Positions 7,284 to 19,786 of a DNA stretch of 64,000 nt are shown one piece after another. Location of the stretch: NCBI RefSeq assembly GCF_000949135.2, contig NZ_JTAN02000008.1, positions 1 through 64,000 on the forward strand. The letters are read 5' to 3'. Position 1 is the first letter of the stretch. Each line of letters begins with the position of its first letter. The DNA is from Burkholderia sp. USMB20. GTDB taxonomy: Bacteria > Pseudomonadota > Gammaproteobacteria > Burkholderiales > Burkholderiaceae. Both the position numbers and the translations under genes were made by a program. Below the pieces are notes generated by a model. The model ran no database searches. It saw only the letters and a program-made list of their open reading frames with translations, and was not told the origin of the DNA.

Positions 7284-9622
7284 TGCGAGGCTCCCGGCGT
7301 GGCGGTCAGCGGCTGTTGCGGCACGGCCTGCTGCGGTACGCTCCGCGGCTGCGCGGGCGTTGCCTCCGGCAGCGGCTGGGCCGGCACCGGCGCCACCTGG
7401 CGTTGCAGCTGCTGACGGCGCATCTTGTCGAGATCGAACAGGTTCCCGGCCGGCGTGCCGCCCTGGCTCGGGCCGAGCGGCATCGGCGGGACGATCGGAT
7501 CGTCCTTGTCGCGGATCACGTTGTTGTCCGACTTGTACGCGCCCGTCACGCCCTGGATGTAGTCGTAACGGTTGGCCGTGACTTCCTGCGCGGTGCCGCG
7601 ATCGGAAATGATCACGGGGCGCAGGAACACCATCAGGTTGGTTTTCGCGCGCACCTTCGATTCCGAACGGAACAGCTGGCCGATCCACGGAATGTCGCCG
7701 AGCAGCGGGACCTTGCTGTTCGATACCTGATAGTTGTCCTGCATCAAGCCGCCGAGCACGATGATCTCGCCGTTGTCGGCCAGGATCGTCGACTGGATCG
7801 ACCGTTTCGTGAAGGTCGGGCCGGTCTGCGCGCTGGTCGTGCCGGCGACGACCGCCGAATCCTCTGTATAGAGCTGCAGCTTCAGGATCCCGCCGTCGGT
7901 GATCTGCGGCTTCACGTGCAGCGTCAGGCCGACGTCGCGACGGTCGTAGGTGTTGAACGCGTTGCTCGTCGTGCCGCTCGTCAGGTTCGAATACGAGCCG
8001 GTTGCAATCGGCACGTTCTGGCCGACCACGATCTTCGCTTCCTCGTTGTCGAGCGTGATCAGGTTCGGCGTCGACAGCACGTTCGCGTCGCTCACGCCCG
8101 CAAAGTATTGCAGCAGCGCGCCGAGCCCCTGCACGCCGAACATGTTGTGCAGCCAGCCGATGTTGAGCCCCTGGGACAGCTGCCCGAGGTTGGAGGCCAG
8201 CCCGCCTCCGGTGATCCCGCCGGCCGCGTTGGCCACACCGCCGGCCGTCAGGTTGATGATGCTGTTGCCGAGGCCCAGCCCGGGGTTCAGGTTCGTGCCG
8301 CCGAGAAACTGGCCGCTCGCCACCTGCCACTGGATGCCGAGGTTGCCCTGCGTCGTCGAGTTCAGCTCGACGATCAGCGCTTCGATATAGACCTGCGCGC
8401 GCCGTGCGTCGAGCTGGTCGATCACCGAGCGCAGGTTGCGGTAGACCGGGTCGGACGCGGTGATGATCAGCGAGTTGGTGGCCGAGTCGGCCTGGATCAT
8501 CCCGCCCGGCTGGTTGTCGTCGCCCTTTTCCTTGTCGCCGCCGAGCAGGCCGCCCGTGCCGAGGCCGCCGCCAGACGAGCCGCTGCCGCCGTAGGCCGAC
8601 GAAGAAGACGAACCTCCGAGGCCGCCCGACGGCAGCGGCGGGGTACCCGACGTGCCGGTCGAGAAGTTGCCGCTCTGCGACGAGCCGCCGCCCTGGTTGA
8701 AGCTGTTCGCGTCGTTGGACGACGCCGACGAACCGCTGTCGCCGCTGCTCTTGCCGAGCATCCCGCGCAGCGTCTTCGCGAGCTTCACCGCGTCGGCGTT
8801 GCGCAGCGGCACGACGTGCATGTTGCCGGGCACCGCGCTCGGCGCGTCGAGCTGCTGCACGAGGCGCTTCGCGGCCGCGAGGCGCGACGCGCTCGACGCG
8901 CGCAGCATCAGCGAGTTGGTGCGCGGGTCGGCCGTGACCGACACCTTCAGCGTCGCGTCGCTGTTGCCGATCGCGCCCGGGTCGAGCATCTTCTGCAGCT
9001 GCGCGGCGAGGTCGATCGCGTTCGCATTGCGCAGCGGCACGACCTGGACCTGCGCGCCCGCGGCGCTGTCGACGCCCGAGATGATCTGCGCGATGCGGCG
9101 CACGTTGTCCGCGTAGTCGGTGACGACGATCGTGTTGTTCGCCGGGTAGGCGGTGACCGTGTTGTTCGGCGAGATCAGCGGCCGCAGCACCGGCAGCAGG
9201 TTGTTCGCCGATTCGTTGCGCAGCTCGAACACCTGCGTGATGACCTGGTCGCCGCGCGCCTGCGGCGCATTGCCGACATAGGTCGGCACGCCCTGCAGCT
9301 TCGCGTCGGCTTCCGGCACGACCTTCAGCACCCCGTGATCCTGCACGAGCGCGAAGCCCTGCATGCGCAGCGCCGACTGCAGCGTCTTCAGCGCCTGGTC
9401 TTCCGGCACCGGACGTTCGGCCACGAGATTGAGCTGCCCCTTCACGCGGGGGTCGACGATGATGGTCTTGCCGGTTGCGGCACCGATCGCCTTGGCGACC
9501 TGGTCGATGTCCGCATTCACGAAATTGAGCGTGACCTGAGCGTAGGCGGCCTGCGAAACGATGATGCCGGCGACGATCAGGGTCGTCGCGATGCGCCGCA
9601 TAACGAAGCGATTTCTTGTCAT
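7280..9622 (-). CDS. gspD: Type II secretion outer-membrane secretin GspD
   Basis: 780-aa secretin forming the outer-membrane gate of the type II system. A signal peptide (MRRIATTLIVAGIIVSQAAYA core) precedes the N0 domain (VTLNFVNADIDQVAKAIGAA). N1-N3 repeats follow, with NTIVVTDYADNVRRIAQIIS and a low-complexity Gly/Ser loop around residues 290-375 typical of GspD N3. The C-terminal secretin core includes VLSTPNLITLDNEEAKIVVG and VPLLGDIPWIGQLFRS. A Pro/Gln-rich tail closes the protein. It is first in the D-E-F unit. An alternative ATG at 9601 would remove seven residues. Confidence 0.97.
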   Translation of the reverse strand: MTRNRFVMRRIATTLIVAGIIVSQAAYAQVTLNFVNADIDQVAKAIGAATGKTIIVDPRVKGQLNLVAERPVPEDQALKTLQSALRMQGFALVQDHGVLKVVPEADAKLQGVPTYVGNAPQARGDQVITQVFELRNESANNLLPVLRPLISPNNTVTAYPANNTIVVTDYADNVRRIAQIISGVDSAAGAQVQVVPLRNANAIDLAAQLQKMLDPGAIGNSDATLKVSVTADPRTNSLMLRASSASRLAAAKRLVQQLDAPSAVPGNMHVVPLRNADAVKLAKTLRGMLGKSSGDSGSSASSNDANSFNQGGGSSQSGNFSTGTSGTPPLPSGGLGGSSSSSAYGGSGSSGGGLGTGGLLGGDKEKGDDNQPGGMIQADSATNSLIITASDPVYRNLRSVIDQLDARRAQVYIEALIVELNSTTQGNLGIQWQVASGQFLGGTNLNPGLGLGNSIINLTAGGVANAAGGITGGGLASNLGQLSQGLNIGWLHNMFGVQGLGALLQYFAGVSDANVLSTPNLITLDNEEAKIVVGQNVPIATGSYSNLTSGTTSNAFNTYDRRDVGLTLHVKPQITDGGILKLQLYTEDSAVVAGTTSAQTGPTFTKRSIQSTILADNGEIIVLGGLMQDNYQVSNSKVPLLGDIPWIGQLFRSESKVRAKTNLMVFLRPVIISDRGTAQEVTANRYDYIQGVTGAYKSDNNVIRDKDDPIVPPMPLGPSQGGTPAGNLFDLDKMRRQQLQRQVAPVPAQPLPEATPAQPRSVPQQAVPQQPLTATPGASQ

Positions 9623-9990
9623 GGATGAATGGGTCGATGCCGGCTCAGGCCACTTCCGGCGGTAGTGCTGGGATCCAGGTCCGAAAGAGGCGACATTAGC
9701 AGCTTTTCATGTCCGGAATATCACATTGAGCCGAGGACTGTCTCACATACGACATGTATCCGGCGCACCGTATGCAATATGTAAGATTTCGGCGCCGACC
9801 CGGGCTGCCGTCCATCGCCGTCGTTTTTGCGATGAATCGACACGAAAATGCGGTATAAACGGGCAGCCGTCGTTCGCATGTCGCCACGTGACGGACTCTC
9901 GGTATGATACGGGCGGCACGTTTCCAGTCGCACGAATAACGGACACGGGTTTTCCCGATCCTTGCGCCCATTTCTTTCGTTTTCCGCACC
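9623..9990. promoter_or_regulatory. Divergent intergenic region, gspD / lytic transglycosylase
   Basis: This 368-base gap separates gspD (leftward) from the transglycosylase gene (rightward), so it should hold both promoters. It is somewhat richer in A+T than its neighbours. Small open frames here are short and show no recognisable protein. I see no terminator or strong repeat. Confidence 0.5.
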
Positions 9991-10440
9991 ATGAACAGAC
10001 GGTTCGCTTCGATCGCGTTGATCGCCGCCGGCGTGTGGTTCGCCTGCGGAAGCGCACGCGCGGATTGTTTCGACGAGGCCGCCCGCTACCAGAAGGTCAA
10101 TCCGCTGATCCTGCGCGCGATCGCGTGGCAGGAGTCGCACAACCGGCCCGACGCGCTGAACAAGAATACGAACGGCTCGGTCGACTACGGCCTGATGCAG
10201 ATCAATTCGATCCACCTGCCGGCGCTGTCGCGCTACGGCATCGGCCGCGACACGCTGATGCAGCCGTGCAAGAACGTCTACATCGCCGCTTGGCACCTGC
10301 GCCAGAAGATGAATCGCTACGGCAACACATGGCAGGCCGTCGGCGCCTATCATTCGGAAACGCCGTCGCTGCGCGACAAGTATGCGCGGCAGATCGCCGG
10401 GATCCTGACGCAGTGGAAGCTGATGCCGCCCGAGCAGTGA
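9991..10440 (+). CDS. Small secreted lytic transglycosylase (SLT domain)
   Basis: 149-aa protein with a signal peptide (MNRRFASIALIAAGVWFACG, cleavage near SARA/D). The mature part is a minimal SLT fold: the catalytic Glu in AIAWQESHNRPDALN, then NGSVDYGLMQINSIHLPAL, and CKNVYIAAWHLRQKMNRYGN with WQAVGAYHSE. It matches the IpgF/BapC-type family of small lytic transglycosylases, which open peptidoglycan for secretion machines. Sitting next to the gsp genes, it may help the type II apparatus span the wall; that link is inference. A Cys pair (DCFDEA and PCKNV) may form a disulphide. Confidence 0.85.
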   Translation: MNRRFASIALIAAGVWFACGSARADCFDEAARYQKVNPLILRAIAWQESHNRPDALNKNTNGSVDYGLMQINSIHLPALSRYGIGRDTLMQPCKNVYIAAWHLRQKMNRYGNTWQAVGAYHSETPSLRDKYARQIAGILTQWKLMPPEQ

Positions 10441-10612
10441 CGCCGCGCCGCGGCGCTTGCCGACGCCGTGCCGCTCGGCCGGCGCGCGTTTGATGCACAA
10501 TGCGGATCTCACGCCGCGGTTTCGACCGGCCCGGGCGACCGGCTCCGGGCCGATCGCGCCCCGCCAGGACGCCGCGGCCGCTTTTCCCTCTTTTCCGTTG
10601 GTGCAAATCGTT

Positions 10613-11926
10613 ATGAATCCGGCAATGAACCAGCCGTTGCCCGTCACCGTGCTGTCCGGTTTCCTCGGCGCCGGCAAGACCACGCTGCTCAATCACATCC
10701 TCGCGAACCGCGCGGGCCTGAAAGTCGCCGTGATCGTCAACGATCTCGCGGCGGTCAACATCGACGCGTCGCTCGTACGCGATGCGCAGGCGTTGTCGCA
10801 TGTCGAGGAACGCCTGGTCGAGATGTCGAACGGCTGCATCTGCTGCACGCTGCGCGACGACCTGCTCGTCGAGATCCGCAATCTCGCGGCGGATGGCCGC
10901 TTCGACGCGATCGTGATCGAATCGACCGGCATCGCGGAGCCGATGCCGATCGCCGAAACCTTCACGTTCGTCGACGACGACGGCGCATCGCTGTCGAACG
11001 TCGCGCGGCTCGACACGCTCGTCACCGTGGTCGACGCCTACAATTTCCTGCGCGACTACGGTTCCGACGACGCGCTCGCGACGCGCGGCATCGCCGCATC
11101 GGACGAAGACGATCGCACGCTCGTCGAGCTGCTGATCGAGCAGATCGAATTCTGCGACGTGCTCGTGATCAACAAGACCGACCTCGTCGGCGCGGAAGAA
11201 CTCGCGCGTCTGCAGCACATCCTCGCGCGGCTCAACCCGCGCGCGCACCAGGTCGTGTCGACGTTCGGCAACGTGCCGCTCGAGGAAGTGCTGAACACCG
11301 GCCGCTTCGATTTCGACGAGGCCGCGAACGCGCCGGGCTGGCTCGCGTCGCTCGATCACGATCACACGCATTGCGACGATCCCGAGTGCCACGATCCGCA
11401 TCATGCGCACGTGCATGGCGAAGCCGACGAATTCGGCATCGGCAATTTTGTTTACCGCGCGCGCCGGCCGTTTCATCCGGCACGGCTCTGGGCGCTGCTG
11501 CATCAGGAATGGCCGGGCGTACTGCGCAGCAAGGGCTTCTTCTGGCTCGCGACGCGCAACGACATCGCGGGCTCGCTGTCGCAGGCGGGTGGCGTATGCC
11601 GGCATGGCCCGGCGGGCCTCTGGTGGGCCGCGCAGGATCGCGCGGAATGGCCGGACGACGACGAGTTGCTCGCCGAAATTCGCACGGAGTGGCAGGGCGA
11701 CCTCGACGACCGCTCGGTCGGCGATCGCCGTCAGGAACTGGTGCTGATCGGCATCGCGCTCGATGCCGACGCATGGCGCGCGAAACTCGACGCATGCCTG
11801 CTCACCGATGCGGAATTCGCGCTCGGTGCGGCGCAATGGAGCGCGTTCGACGATCCGTTTCCGGTGTGGGATGTCGATGCGCACGACGACGACGATCCCG
11901 GCGATACGCAGATCGTGCACGCGTAA
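10613..11926 (+). CDS. CobW/COG0523-family GTP-binding metallochaperone
   Basis: 437-aa G3E-family P-loop GTPase. Walker A GFLGAGKTTLLNHIL near residue 14, the metal motif GCICCTLRDDLL, the Mg/hydrolysis segment ESTGIAEPMPIAE, and guanine-specificity NKTDLVG. The C-terminal CobW_C domain starts about residue 280 (YRARRPFHPARLW) and contains KGFFWLATRN. Between the domains is a His/Asp/Cys-rich stretch (from DHDHTHCDDPECHDPHH) that could bind zinc or cobalt. The family inserts metals or supports zinc homeostasis; the metal cannot be read from sequence. I chose the ATG at 10613; 10625 is also possible. No Zur-like operator was recognised upstream. Confidence 0.87.
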   Translation: MNPAMNQPLPVTVLSGFLGAGKTTLLNHILANRAGLKVAVIVNDLAAVNIDASLVRDAQALSHVEERLVEMSNGCICCTLRDDLLVEIRNLAADGRFDAIVIESTGIAEPMPIAETFTFVDDDGASLSNVARLDTLVTVVDAYNFLRDYGSDDALATRGIAASDEDDRTLVELLIEQIEFCDVLVINKTDLVGAEELARLQHILARLNPRAHQVVSTFGNVPLEEVLNTGRFDFDEAANAPGWLASLDHDHTHCDDPECHDPHHAHVHGEADEFGIGNFVYRARRPFHPARLWALLHQEWPGVLRSKGFFWLATRNDIAGSLSQAGGVCRHGPAGLWWAAQDRAEWPDDDELLAEIRTEWQGDLDDRSVGDRRQELVLIGIALDADAWRAKLDACLLTDAEFALGAAQWSAFDDPFPVWDVDAHDDDDPGDTQIVHA

Positions 11927-12013
11927 TACTCGGTAAAAACGGCCTGCGAAAGGCAACCGTTAAATCTTGCAAGAGTGGCGCGAACTGTGGCGAAAATGCC
12001 GCGCGCGCCCAAC

Positions 12014-12042
12014 AAAAAACCCGCCGAACGGCGGGTTTTTTT
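12014..12042. terminator. Bidirectional rho-independent terminator (CobW gene / hup)
   Basis: Stem AACCCGCC / GGCGGGTT with a GAAC-type loop, flanked by an A-run on the left and a T-run on the right. It lies between the convergent CobW gene and HU gene and can serve both strands. Confidence 0.9.
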
Positions 12043-12060
12043 CCTGGAACAGGCGCTGGA

Positions 12061-12339
12061 TTAACGCTTGTTGACGGCGTCCTTGAACGCCTTGCCAGCC
12101 GTGAACTTGACCGTCTTGGCTGCCGGGATCTTGATGGTTTCGCCGGTCTTCGGGTTGCGGCCCGTACGTGCTGCGCGCTTGCCCGAACCGAAGCTGCCGA
12201 AGCCGATCAGCTGAACCGCATCACCCTTCGACACGGCCTTCTTGATGACTTCGAGCAGCGTGTCCAGCGTTTCGCCGGTTTGAGCCTTGCTGGCGCCCGT
12301 TTGGGCGGCGACGGCGTCGATCAGTTCCTGTTTGTTCAT
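12061..12339 (-). CDS. hupA: DNA-binding protein HU
   Basis: 92-aa histone-like nucleoid protein that bends and compacts DNA as a dimer. It begins [20 protein letters not shown]. It carries the HU signature [20 protein letters not shown] with the beta-arm Arg and Asn-Pro intercalation residues, and ends [11 protein letters not shown]. The length is normal. AAGGAACC-type Shine-Dalgarno bases lie just upstream of the ATG at 12339. It is monocistronic, ended by the hairpin at 12014-12042. The choice of hupA rather than hupB is by usual annotation of this Burkholderia locus and is not certain. Confidence 0.95.
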   Translation of the reverse strand: MNKQELIDAVAAQTGASKAQTGETLDTLLEVIKKAVSKGDAVQLIGFGSFGSGKRAARTGRNPKTGETIKIPAAKTVKFTAGKAFKDAVNKR

Positions 12340-12729
12340 TAAGGTTCCTTTTTCAGGTTAGGTTTGACACGAACAGCGCGAACGCGCCGATTATACGTGC
12401 GCGAACCGTGCCGTCGAGAGTCAGACTTCGACGGCACAGCGCCGAATCCTGGCCCGCGCGACGTGCCGTCCGGTTTGCCGGAAGGCCACCCCGCGGTACG
12501 GCGTTGCTATGATAGCGCAGCGCAAACCCAATAACGACAAGGGTTTCAAAGATTTTCATCGGTATTTCGCCGAATGAATCGTCGATTGCCCGTTTTTTGA
12601 CCCGCGCCAACCGGACGGGATACGCAGCCGGGTCCGCCGCCGCGCAACGCCGTTGGTTTTTGCCAACGACCCGCCGGACGCCTCCGCGCAATCCCTTGCC
12701 AGGCTTGGCTGCCACGTTTTTTGTTTCGC
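12340..12729. promoter_or_regulatory. Divergent intergenic region, hup / mnmC
   Basis: About 390 bases between the HU gene (leftward) and mnmC (rightward), expected to contain both promoters. A TATCAT-like -10 for hup can be read on the minus strand near 12510, without a convincing -35. No coding frame here looks real. Confidence 0.4.
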
Positions 12730-14691
12730 ATGCCCGACCGACTCGTTCCCGCCACGCTCGCGTTCCGCGACGACGGCACCCTCATCTCGCCCGCGTACGG
12801 CGACATCTATCACAACGTCGCGGGCGCGCTCGCGCACGCGAACTACGTGTTCATCGCGGGCAACGCGCTGCCCGGGCGCTGGCAAGGCCGGCGCACGTTC
12901 ACGATCGTCGAGACGGGGTTCGGCGCGGGCGTCAACTTCCTCGCGACCTGGGCCGCCTGGCGCGACGATCCCGCGCGCTGCGAACGGCTGCATTTCGTGT
13001 CGTTCGAGAAGCATCCGTTTTCGCGCGATGACCTGCGCCGGGCACTGTCCCATATGGTTGCGAACACAACGATATCGACGGAAGCGGAAATGCTCGCCGA
13101 TGCGTGGCCGATGCTCGTTCCCGGTTTTCATCGCCTCGAATTCGACGCTGGCCGGGTCGTGCTCACGCTCGCGCTGGGCGACGCGTGCGAGATGCTGCCG
13201 AAACTGGTCGCCCGCGCCGATGCGTTCTATCTGGACGGTTTCGCGCCCGCGAAAAACCCGGATCTCTGGTCGGCCGACGTGTTCCGCGCGCTCGCACGTA
13301 TCGCCGCCGAGAAGGCGACCTTTGCGACCTATTCGAGCGCGGGCGTGGTGAAACAAGCGCTCCTCGAAGCGGGTTTCACGTATCGCAAGATGGCCGGCCT
13401 GGCCGGCAAGTTCGCGATGCTCGCGGGCGAATACGCACCGCGCTGGCGGATGCGCCGGCACGAACCGCCGCGCGCGTTGCCGGTTGCCGCGCGCGACGCG
13501 ATCGTGATCGGCGCGGGGCTGGCCGGCTGCGCGGTCGTCGAACGGCTCGCCGCGCGCGGCTGGAACGTCACGCTGATCGAGCGACACGCGCGAATCGCGA
13601 GCGACGCATCGGGCAATCCGGCCGGCGTATTCCATCCACTGATGACGCGCGACGACAACGTCGCGAGCCGCCTCACGCGCAGCGGTTTCCTGCATGCGCT
13701 GGCGCGCTGGCGCGCGCTCGAGCATGCGGGTCACGCGTTCGCGCGCAGCACGCGCGGGATGATCCATCTCGCGGAATCGGCCGACGATTTCGTGCGGATG
13801 CGCGATGCGTTCGACGCGCTCGGCGCACCGTCCGACTACGTGTCGCTGCTCGGCACGGACGCCGCGCGCGCGCATCTGAACCTGCCGGTCGCACATGGCG
13901 GCCTGCTGTTTCCGCACGGCGGCGCCGTCTGGCCGGCCGGGGTCTGCGCCGCACAAGTCGCGGCGGCCGGTGAACGCGTGACACTGCTCGCCGGCACCGA
14001 AGTCGCGCGACTCGAGCGCGATGGCGACACGTGGCGCGCCGTCGACGCGGCAGGCGCGACGCTCGCCGAGGCGCCGGTCGTCGTGCTCGCGAACGCGGGC
14101 GACGCCGTGCGTCTCGCGGGCCTGCGGCACGTCGCGCTGCAGCCGGTGCGCGGCCAGCTCACGCTGCTGCCGCCCGGCAGCACGGCACCGCTGCCGTGCC
14201 CCGCGATCGGCGACGGCTATGCGGTACCGCTCGACGACGGCACGCTGCTGATCGGCGCGACGTTCGAACCCGACGACCTCGATCCGGCGATGCGCGGCGC
14301 CGGGCATATCGAAAATATCGAGCGCGTCCGGCATCTGCTGCCCGGCCTGATCGGCGAGTTGCCGGACGTCGATACGCTGCGCGGGCGCGTCGCGTTTCGC
14401 TGGGTCGTCGCCGATCGCGTGCCGGTGATCGGCCCGCTCGCCGACGAAGCGCAGGCCGTCGCGAACGCACGCGTGCTGAGCGGTGCGAGGGCGCGCGACC
14501 TGCCGCGTACCGCGGGCCTGTACGGCGCATTCGGCTACGGTTCCCGCGGCCTCGTGTGGGCCGCGCTCGGCGCGGAACTGATCGCGTCGCAACTGGAAGG
14601 CGAGCCGCTGCCGCTCGAGCGCGAACTCGCCGATGCCGTCGACCCGGCCCGGTTCCTGATCCGCGCGCTGCGCGGCCGCCAGATCGGCTGA
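12730..14691 (+). CDS. mnmC: Bifunctional tRNA 5-methylaminomethyl-2-thiouridine enzyme MnmC
   Basis: 653-aa enzyme finishing the mnm5s2U34 wobble modification. The N-terminal part (about 1-240) is the SAM methyltransferase: ETGFGAGVNFLATWAAW is the SAM loop, and FYLDGFAPAKNPDLWS carries the conserved D-G-F-xP motif. The C-terminal part (about 255-640) is the FAD oxidoreductase that removes the carboxymethyl group: AIVIGAGLAGCAVVERLAAR is the dinucleotide fold, and YGAFGYGSRGLVWA the C-terminal FAD contact. I start at ATG 12730; a TTG three codons upstream is also open. It works downstream of MnmE/MnmG, and mnmG is in this window. Confidence 0.95.
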   Translation: MPDRLVPATLAFRDDGTLISPAYGDIYHNVAGALAHANYVFIAGNALPGRWQGRRTFTIVETGFGAGVNFLATWAAWRDDPARCERLHFVSFEKHPFSRDDLRRALSHMVANTTISTEAEMLADAWPMLVPGFHRLEFDAGRVVLTLALGDACEMLPKLVARADAFYLDGFAPAKNPDLWSADVFRALARIAAEKATFATYSSAGVVKQALLEAGFTYRKMAGLAGKFAMLAGEYAPRWRMRRHEPPRALPVAARDAIVIGAGLAGCAVVERLAARGWNVTLIERHARIASDASGNPAGVFHPLMTRDDNVASRLTRSGFLHALARWRALEHAGHAFARSTRGMIHLAESADDFVRMRDAFDALGAPSDYVSLLGTDAARAHLNLPVAHGGLLFPHGGAVWPAGVCAAQVAAAGERVTLLAGTEVARLERDGDTWRAVDAAGATLAEAPVVVLANAGDAVRLAGLRHVALQPVRGQLTLLPPGSTAPLPCPAIGDGYAVPLDDGTLLIGATFEPDDLDPAMRGAGHIENIERVRHLLPGLIGELPDVDTLRGRVAFRWVVADRVPVIGPLADEAQAVANARVLSGARARDLPRTAGLYGAFGYGSRGLVWAALGAELIASQLEGEPLPLERELADAVDPARFLIRALRGRQIG

Positions 14692-17711
<3,020 letters not shown>

Positions 17712-18216
17712 AAAAATGTTTTGCAGATTACAGGCTCGACCGCGCGGCGATTCGCTGAATGCCGGTCGACGCCGATTCGGGCGTTCCGCGTCGCCAGTCC
17801 TCCTGAAAATCTGTGGATAACTGGATATTCCGCTGCAAAGTCAACGCACTGCGGTATGGATAACCCGGTGGATCGCCGCCAGCCGCACGATGGCCGATTC
17901 GAACAGGAAAATGTTTGCGCGTTGCGCCGTGAGGCCGGCAGGGATTGCCGGCACAACGAAAAAATCCGGTTATCCAGCGATTTTCCACAGAATGAAGGGG
18001 ATAACTTAGCTGTGCGATTTTCCGCTCTCGCTTAGAATGTCGGCTTTGCGGACACCGGAACGACCAGTGTCTCACCGGTCGCCGCGAACGCGACCGCCGC
18101 GTGTGCCTCGCGACGGCCGTGTCGACGCTCCTCGATGAGCGTCTGTTTTGAGATAGACATTCGATCTCCACACTACGGCTGCTCGGCAATCCGGGCGGCG
18201 GCAAAGCGAAAAGACT
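17712..18216. other. DnaA-box-bearing intergenic region; candidate origin element B
   Basis: 505 bases with no credible gene. One exact DnaA box on the minus strand (17812-17820), two one-mismatch boxes (17855-17863 reading TTATCCATA on the minus strand; 17981-17989 TTTTCCACA) and weaker GGATAA/TTATCC cores near 17969-17977 and 17997-18004. The boxes cover about 190 bases. The AT-rich flank is modest (GAAAAAATGTTTTGCAGATT at the left end). With region A it brackets a two-gene operon. The MarR promoter must also lie here. Confidence 0.6.
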
Positions 18217-18855
18217 ATGAGCGAAGGCGTTTACGGGAATCAGGCTTCGGGACGTGTGACCCACAGCTTGCTGCGGTTGAGTACGGCCATGCGAAGCCAG
18301 GCATGGGATTGGGCGGAAGGCGCGGGCCTCACGCCGACGCAGGGCGAGATCCTCGTGCTGCTGCTGCAACGCAAGGGCCCGATGCGGCTCGGCGAGATCG
18401 CGCGCGAGACGCAGCTCACGGCTGCGACCACCAGCGATGCGGTCAGCACGCTCGAGACGAAGGGGCTCGTCGAGAAGCGCCGCGCGCTGGACGACGGCCG
18501 CGCGCTTGCCGTGCGCCTGTCGGCCCGCGGCCGTACCGCGGCGAAGAAGGCGCTGCAATGGCCGGAATTCCTGACGAAGGCGGTCGGCAAACTCGGCGCG
18601 GACGAGCAGGGCGCGCTGTACCGCGCGCTGCTGAAGACGCTGCGCGAACTGCAGGTGGCCGGCGCGACGCCGCCGCAGCGCATGTGCCTGACGTGCACGC
18701 ATTTCCAGCCGGGCAAGCAGTCGAAGAAGACCGTGCATCACTGCGCGGCGCTCGACCTGTCGATGGCCGACAGCGATCTGCGTCTCGACTGTTCGGTGCA
18801 CGAAGAAGCCGACGCGGCAACGCAAAAGAAGACCTGGAAGGTGTTCGCCGGCTGA
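18217..18855 (+). CDS. MarR-family regulator with a C-terminal cysteine tail
   Basis: 212-aa protein. Residues about 15-150 are a MarR winged helix: LTPTQGEILVLLLQRKGPMR, then GEIARETQLTAATTSDAVST for the recognition helix, and LVEKRRALDDGRALAVRLSA for the wing. The last 55 residues are not usual for MarR: MCLTCTHFQPG, then HHCAALDLSMADSDLRLDC and SVHEEAD, i.e. four cysteines and several histidines. This could bind zinc or an iron-sulphur centre and make the regulator metal- or redox-sensitive; that is inference. It is upstream of the amidotransferase gene (25-base gap), probably in one operon. Ligand unknown. Confidence 0.88.
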   Translation: MSEGVYGNQASGRVTHSLLRLSTAMRSQAWDWAEGAGLTPTQGEILVLLLQRKGPMRLGEIARETQLTAATTSDAVSTLETKGLVEKRRALDDGRALAVRLSARGRTAAKKALQWPEFLTKAVGKLGADEQGALYRALLKTLRELQVAGATPPQRMCLTCTHFQPGKQSKKTVHHCAALDLSMADSDLRLDCSVHEEADAATQKKTWKVFAG

Positions 18856-18880
18856 CGTCCGTCGATCGACCGGGAGGCCG

Positions 18881-19594
18881 ATGATGAACGCTGAAGTGGT
18901 GGCGATCCGCCACGTGCATTTCGAGGACCTCGGCAGCTTCGAGCAGGTGCTCGGGGCGCGCGGGCGGCGGGTGCGCTACGTCGACGTCGGCGCGTCGCGC
19001 GTCGAGGTGCTCGACGCGCTCAAGCCGGCGCTGCTCGTGATGCTCGGCGGGCCGCTCAGCGTGTACGAGGACGCGCAGTATCCGTCGATCGCGCCGCTCA
19101 CGGCGCTCGTGCGCCAGCGCATCGACGCCGGGCTGCCGATCCTCGGTATCTGCCTTGGCGCGCAGTTCATCGCCCGCGCGCTCGGTGCACGCGTCTATCC
19201 GGCTGCGCAGAAGGAACTCGGCTGGGCGCCGCTGACGCTCACCGACGCGGGCCGCGCGTCGCCGCTGCGCCATCTCGACGGCGTGGCGACCTCGATGCTG
19301 CACTGGCACGGCGATACGTTCGACCTGCCGGGCGGCGCGATCCATCTCGCCTCGACACCGGCCTGCCGCCACCAGGCGTTCGCATGGGGGCAGCACGTGC
19401 TGGCGCTGCAATGCCATCCCGAAATCCGTGCCGACCGCTTCGAACCCTGGCTGATCGGCAACGCCGGCGAAATCGCGTCGACGCCCGGCATCGACGCACG
19501 CCAGCTGCGCGCCGACACCGTGCAGCACGGTCCCGCGCTGGAGACGGCCGCGCGACGCATGTTCGCGGAGTGGCTCGACAGCGTCGGGCTTTGA
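18881..19594 (+). CDS. Class I glutamine amidotransferase-like protein
   Basis: 237-aa GATase1-domain protein, of the GMP-synthase-like subgroup that occurs alone. It has the nucleophile elbow LPILGICLGAQFIARALGAR with the catalytic Cys, a catalytic His-x-Glu in ALQCHPEIRADRFEPW, and HWHGDTFDLPGG. The family removes the amide of glutamine or of gamma-glutamyl compounds. The real substrate is unknown. Shine-Dalgarno bases GGGAGG sit eight bases before the ATG pair at 18881/18884. It follows the MarR gene closely. Confidence 0.88.
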   Translation: MMNAEVVAIRHVHFEDLGSFEQVLGARGRRVRYVDVGASRVEVLDALKPALLVMLGGPLSVYEDAQYPSIAPLTALVRQRIDAGLPILGICLGAQFIARALGARVYPAAQKELGWAPLTLTDAGRASPLRHLDGVATSMLHWHGDTFDLPGGAIHLASTPACRHQAFAWGQHVLALQCHPEIRADRFEPWLIGNAGEIASTPGIDARQLRADTVQHGPALETAARRMFAEWLDSVGL

Positions 19595-19786
19595 TCCCGA
19601 GCGAGCGGCACCGCGCGTGACCGACCCGCAGGCCTTGCCGGTCGGCGCACCGCTGCATGCCGTGTGCGCGCGGCATCGCTGCCGGCGCTACCTGACCATC
19701 CGCTTACTGCCGAACCGGCCGCCAGCAGGCTTCGAGCCCGCATGCTACGCTCGTCCGCTGTTTCCCTTTCCTGGCGAGCGGCCTCC

